Assembly: GCA_022564295.1 (NCBI GenBank) | Contig: JADFLR010000031.1 | Coordinates: 1-47,195, forward strand | Reading direction: 5' to 3' | DNA length: 47,195 nt | Origin: Bacteroidota bacterium | Lineage (GTDB): Bacteria > Bacteroidota > Ignavibacteria > Ignavibacteriales > Ignavibacteriaceae | In this document: positions 44,081-47,195 of the stretch, in pieces | Position numbering within the stretch: the first letter of the stretch is position 1 | How the letters are laid out: every line of letters begins with the position of its first letter | Made by a program: the position numbers and the translations under genes | The notes under the pieces: model-generated | Told to the model about the DNA's origin: nothing | What the model saw: the letters and a program-made list of their open reading frames with translations, nothing else | Database searches by the model: none

Positions 44081-44604
44081 CTGATGAAAAACTGAAACAA
44101 AAGAATAAACATCTAAAAAAGAAAATTGAAAAAATTAAAATTGTTGTTACTGATAGCGACGGAGTCTTGACTGATACGGGAGTTTATTATTCGGATAAAG
44201 GTGAAGAGTTCAAACGGTTTTCAATTCGCGATGGTATGGGCGTTGAAAGATTACGAAAGCACGTCGGAATCGAAACGGTTATAATAACGGGTGAGAATTC
44301 TGGTTCAGTTAAAGCACGAGCTGAAAAACTAAAAATGAAAGAATATTATCTTGGTGTTACAGATAAGCTTAAAGTATTGGAGGAAATAAAACGAAAAAAC
44401 AATATTACAGAAGAAAATATTGCATACATCGGGGATGATGTAAATGATATTGCTATGATGAAATTAGTTGGTTTAACTGCTACTCCGGCAGATGGAACAT
44501 TCTTTACTAAAGATTTTGTTGATTTCATTTGCAGCAGTAATAGCGGTAACGGTGCATTCAGAGAATTTGCCGAATTGATAATAGCTTTTAAAGTAAATAA
44601 GTAA
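44074..44604 (+). CDS. KdsC-like HAD phosphatase
   Basis: A 176-residue HAD-superfamily enzyme starting at the ATG 44074, which overlaps the SDR stop (ATGGTAA). The nucleophile motif is D27-x-D29 (VTDSDGVLTD), with TGENSG and IGDDVNDIAMMK as motifs II/III-IV. The family hydrolyses Kdo-8-phosphate or nonulosonate-9-phosphate after the synthase step. The short C0 type cap supports KdsC-like tetramer behaviour. It works with the NeuB-like gene that follows. Confidence 0.85.
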   Translation: MVTDEKLKQKNKHLKKKIEKIKIVVTDSDGVLTDTGVYYSDKGEEFKRFSIRDGMGVERLRKHVGIETVIITGENSGSVKARAEKLKMKEYYLGVTDKLKVLEEIKRKNNITEENIAYIGDDVNDIAMMKLVGLTATPADGTFFTKDFVDFICSSNSGNGAFREFAELIIAFKVNK

Positions 44605-44650
44605 TAGATAAAATATTTTTTAATTACAATTGTTTTTGTTGAGGAAAATA

Positions 44651-45550
44651 ATGGGAAACAAAAGAGAAATAATAGTTGGTAACAGGATGATAGGTGATGA
44701 TCATCCAACATTTGTTATCGCTGAAATAGGTATTAACCATAATGGTTCGGTTGAAATTGCAAAAAAGATGATTGATGGAGCAAAAGCAGCAGGATGCGAT
44801 GCAGTTAAATTTCAGAAACGAACTCCTGAAGTTTGTGTTCCGAAGGAGCAATGGGATATTGAAAGAGATACTCCCTGGGGAAGAATGACCTACATCGATT
44901 ATAGGTATAAAGTAGAATTTGGTAAAGATGATTATGCAGAGATTGATAAATACTGCAAAGAGTTGGGCATCATCTGGTTTGTTTCCTGTTGGGATGAAGA
45001 ATCAGTTGATTTTATTGAAGATTTTGATCCATCACTCTATAAAACTTCTTCAGCATCTTTAACTGATAAAGATTTATTGTTAAGACTTAAGAAACTAAAC
45101 AAACCAGTAATGATTTCAACAGGAATGTCAACAATAGAAGAAATTGAAAATGCTATAGAAAATATTGGATTGAAAAAATTATTGATTGCACATTCAACTT
45201 CATCTTATCCCTGCAAATACGAAGAGCTAAACTTAAGAATGATCACAACACTCAGAAATAAATATCCCGGAACACCCATTGGCTATTCGGGACATGAAAC
45301 AGGATTGGCTCCTTCCTGGGCAGCAGTTGCACTTGGTGCAAATTTTGCGGAAAGACACATTACTCTCGATCGAGCTATGTGGGGAACAGACCAGGCAGCT
45401 TCTGTAGAAATTGAAGGTTTTCATAGATTAGTTAGGAATATTAGGGATATTGAGTTGGCTTTAGGAGATGGGATCAAAAAAGTGTATGATAGCGAACTGA
45501 GTTCCCGAGAAAAGCTCAGAAGAGTGAAATCATTTGAAGAGATAAAATAA
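44651..45550 (+). CDS. NeuB/SpsE-type sugar acid synthase lacking the antifreeze-like domain
   Basis: A 299-residue TIM-barrel synthase from the ATG at 44651 (GAGGA upstream). Motifs are FVIAEIGINHNGSVEIAKKM, AVKFQKRTPE, and GYSGHETGLAPSWAAVALGANFAERHITLDR, the condensing core that joins phosphoenolpyruvate to a sugar. Canonical NeuB has an added C-terminal SAF domain (about 350 residues in total); here the protein stops after SREKLRRVKSFEEIK. It is therefore shorter, like Kdo-8-phosphate synthase. Its neighbours suggest a nonulosonate pathway; the sugar is not identified. Confidence 0.88.
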   Translation: MGNKREIIVGNRMIGDDHPTFVIAEIGINHNGSVEIAKKMIDGAKAAGCDAVKFQKRTPEVCVPKEQWDIERDTPWGRMTYIDYRYKVEFGKDDYAEIDKYCKELGIIWFVSCWDEESVDFIEDFDPSLYKTSSASLTDKDLLLRLKKLNKPVMISTGMSTIEEIENAIENIGLKKLLIAHSTSSYPCKYEELNLRMITTLRNKYPGTPIGYSGHETGLAPSWAAVALGANFAERHITLDRAMWGTDQAASVEIEGFHRLVRNIRDIELALGDGIKKVYDSELSSREKLRRVKSFEEIK

Positions 45551-45865
45551 CTTATTTTATGAAAAACTGCTATTATAAATCCCGGCCAGGCGAAACAGGT
45601 AGATATATATAGATGTCAGTTCCGAAGGTCGGAAGGACTCCTTTAGAGAATGCCTTAGGCAAAGGACTCTCTAGTAGGGATACCTCTACAGTACTTTAGA
45701 GAAGAATCTCACTTCTTTAAATGTAATTAATTTTAAATATATTTAGTTTCTCGTTACTAATAAAAGAGAGTTCAATAAGACAATGAGTAAGATTGCGTAA
45801 TATGAATAAATAATACTTAAATCAATGAATATATATTTATAATAAAATATATTTATGAGTACATA
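45551..45865. other. Intergenic region with palindromic block
   Basis: 315 bases without a gene. Around 45644-45673, TAGAGA and TCTCTA flank GCC/GGC in GCCTTAGGC, making a hairpin; words GGACTCCTTTAGAG and AAAGGACTCTCTAG are related in inverted and direct form. This looks like a dispersed structured repeat. The right part is AT-rich and may hold the promoter of the next gene. Confidence 0.5.
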
Positions 45866-46693
45866 ATGGTAACAATTTTAACTGAATATTGGAATAACAT
45901 ATCTGCTGCAGAACAACAATCATTCATAATAATTTTTGCTTCAGCAATTCTCTTCATTATTTTAGAAAGAATATTCCCTTATGCAAAAGGACAACGAGTT
46001 TTACGTGAAGGATTTTTTGATGATCTCGCTTTGTACACTATCGCACAGAGTTACGTACTCGGAATAATTGTGTTTGGCTTTATTATAAGAGGAATAGATG
46101 AATCTACCGGCTTATCGAGGTTAAATTTATTTGCTGATGTGCCTATATGGCTGCAATTAGTATTCTTTGTAATAACGCATGATATTTACATCTACTGGAT
46201 GCATCGGTGGCAGCATAAAAATAAATATCTCTGGAGGATTCATGAAGCCCATCACTCACCCAAAAAAGTTGATTGGCTTTCAGGTTCACGATCTCATGCA
46301 CTTGAAATTCTTTTGAATCAGACAATTGAGTTTCTTCCAATAGTTTTATTAGGCGCACCTGTTGAAGTACTTGCTTACAAAGCAACGATTAGTGCAGTAT
46401 GGGGAATGTATATTCATGCTAATCTAAATGTTAATACTGGAAATCTTCAAAAGATAATTAACGGTCCGGAAATGCACAGATTGCATCATACACCTGGTAA
46501 AGGCAGAAACAGAAATTTTGCAACAAAACTTGCAATTTGGGATTGGATTTTTGGTACGGCGTACTTGCCCGAAGGTATAAAAGCAGAAAAGTATGGAATA
46601 AAAACTTATTTTCCTGCACACTACTTTATGCAGACTCTTTATGCATTTAGAAGCTTTAAGTCAAAGAAAAAATTGATGAGCCGGGAATTGTAA
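45866..46693 (+). CDS. Sterol desaturase/fatty acid hydroxylase family membrane protein
   Basis: A 275-residue integral membrane di-iron enzyme. His boxes are HDIYIYWMHRWQH, HEAHHS and HRLHH, with HANLNV nearby as an additional ligand. Two or more helices precede and separate the boxes. The family hydroxylates or desaturates sterols, fatty acids or hopanoid-like lipids. Substrate unknown. The gene is alone on its strand, with a hairpin after its stop. Confidence 0.88.
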   Translation: MVTILTEYWNNISAAEQQSFIIIFASAILFIILERIFPYAKGQRVLREGFFDDLALYTIAQSYVLGIIVFGFIIRGIDESTGLSRLNLFADVPIWLQLVFFVITHDIYIYWMHRWQHKNKYLWRIHEAHHSPKKVDWLSGSRSHALEILLNQTIEFLPIVLLGAPVEVLAYKATISAVWGMYIHANLNVNTGNLQKIINGPEMHRLHHTPGKGRNRNFATKLAIWDWIFGTAYLPEGIKAEKYGIKTYFPAHYFMQTLYAFRSFKSKKKLMSREL

Positions 46694-46721
46694 ATAAATC
46701 AAAGTTATTAAAATGTAGGGA

Positions 46722-46756
46722 CAGGTGTTAAAGTTTTGTTTTTATCTTAATACCTG
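46722..46756. terminator. Hairpin between convergent genes
   Basis: CAGGTGTTAA (46722-46731) pairs with TTAATACCTG (46747-46756), ten bases with one G-T wobble, around a T-rich loop. It lies between the stops of the convergent desaturase and pilin-like genes. The T tract after it is weak, so it may be a bidirectional terminator. Confidence 0.5.
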
Positions 46757-46791
46757 GTAGAGTTTTAATTTAAAATTATTTTTTTTGGTAT

Positions 46792-47184
46792 TTAATTTTT
46801 CACAGTAAACTTAGTTTCACTAATAGTAATTCTGATTTCAATTTTTATGGGATCAGTACCGTCTTCTCCCAGCTCTTTTCCTGTTGCTGTAAAATGGATA
46901 TGATCTTTATTATGGCCTGTTTGTGTGTGTTCAAGTGTTCCATTCGCAGTCTCTAGAAGAGCAGTTGGAATTTTGAAATTTGCAAAACTATTTCCACCTC
47001 CTCCTAATTCAGCCGGTTTCTTATAGTGAGCCCGAGCAAAGGCAGAAATAAAGTTTAAGTCTGAAATAATCGCATCACGATTTGCTTCAACTGCTGATGT
47101 TGAAAATTGAGTTATTCCTACTACAACTGCAATACCCACTATAATAATTCCCAATACAATTAACAGTAACTGTTGCTGCCCCAT
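46792..47184 (-). CDS. Pilin-like single-helix exported protein
   Basis: A 130-residue protein, complete at the window edge. The N-terminal run QQQLLLIVLGIIIVGIAVVV forms one helix directly after MG, giving a very short leader compared with normal type IV prepilins and without the usual Phe+1 or Glu+5. The rest (FARAHYKKPAELGGGGNSFANF, then LEHTQTGHNKDHIHFTATG) is soluble and beta-rich. Pilin-like secretion or a membrane-anchored protein is inferred. No neighbour is visible to its right. Confidence 0.65.
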   Translation of the reverse strand: MGQQQLLLIVLGIIIVGIAVVVGITQFSTSAVEANRDAIISDLNFISAFARAHYKKPAELGGGGNSFANFKIPTALLETANGTLEHTQTGHNKDHIHFTATGKELGEDGTDPIKIEIRITISETKFTVKN

Positions 47185-47195
47185 ATTTTTACCTT

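Noticed and set aside
1-47195. CRISPR array, rRNA or insertion sequence
   Set aside because: No regularly spaced identical repeats, no rRNA-like segments and no transposase frame were found.

Overview
The window reads as an AT-rich chromosomal segment from a member of the Bacteroidota/Chlorobi/Ignavibacteriota group, most likely an Ignavibacteria-like bacterium. This placement is an inference. It rests on the Por/type IX secretion sorting tail with its QNYPNPFNPST motif on the polysaccharide deacetylase, many outer-membrane barrels and YhhQ/ECF/Crp-type genes of Bacteroidota flavour, several TTG starts, and short palindromic intergenic repeats. No rRNA, tRNA or CRISPR array is visible.

Region 1 (1-3340) is a decaying gene-cassette tract. 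Two attC-like recombination sites (1202-1261 and 2374-2430) bracket an intact Gfo/Idh/MocA dehydrogenase cassette. The flanking cassette-type genes, a hypothetical at 625-1110 and an MscS-type channel at 2469-2969, each carry an in-frame TAG. No integron integrase is present, so this looks like an integrase-less attC cluster (CALIN).

Region 2 (3343-15768) holds an orphan HD-domain protein fused to a Pycsar-type membrane effector (PycTM/DUF5706), a sixA-ppk1 phosphate/polyphosphate pair, and three large exported outer-membrane barrel proteins. Two of these are tandem paralogues whose periplasmic part has kinase-like motifs (DWDRH and PRDRDQAF). The third has a DsbD-N-like front domain. A small secreted protein follows.

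Region 3 (15160-24034) contains a composite pseudogene scar made of pieces of two genes that survive intact elsewhere in the window, a small TerB-like helical protein, an SdiA-regulated-type beta-propeller, a class III cyclase/TolB/TPR protein, a queuosine-precursor transporter, a secreted DUF6600-type protein with a very basic tail, a porin, and a broken Crp/Fnr regulator.

Region 4 (24309-30362) starts with a sigma factor whose reading frame offers only an ATA start behind a good ribosome binding site, followed by its probable anti-sigma/TPR partner and a small membrane protein. It continues with a polysaccharide deacetylase, a potassium channel, an outer-membrane barrel and a rhodanese.

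Region 5 (30731-47184) is housekeeping plus envelope glycan synthesis: polA, three glycosyltransferases, a homocysteine methyltransferase-like gene, ispE, an LD-carboxypeptidase, then a compact six-gene nonulosonate (sialic-acid-like) cluster at 39951-45550 with an unusual enzyme set. A sterol-desaturase family protein and a pilin-like protein close the window.
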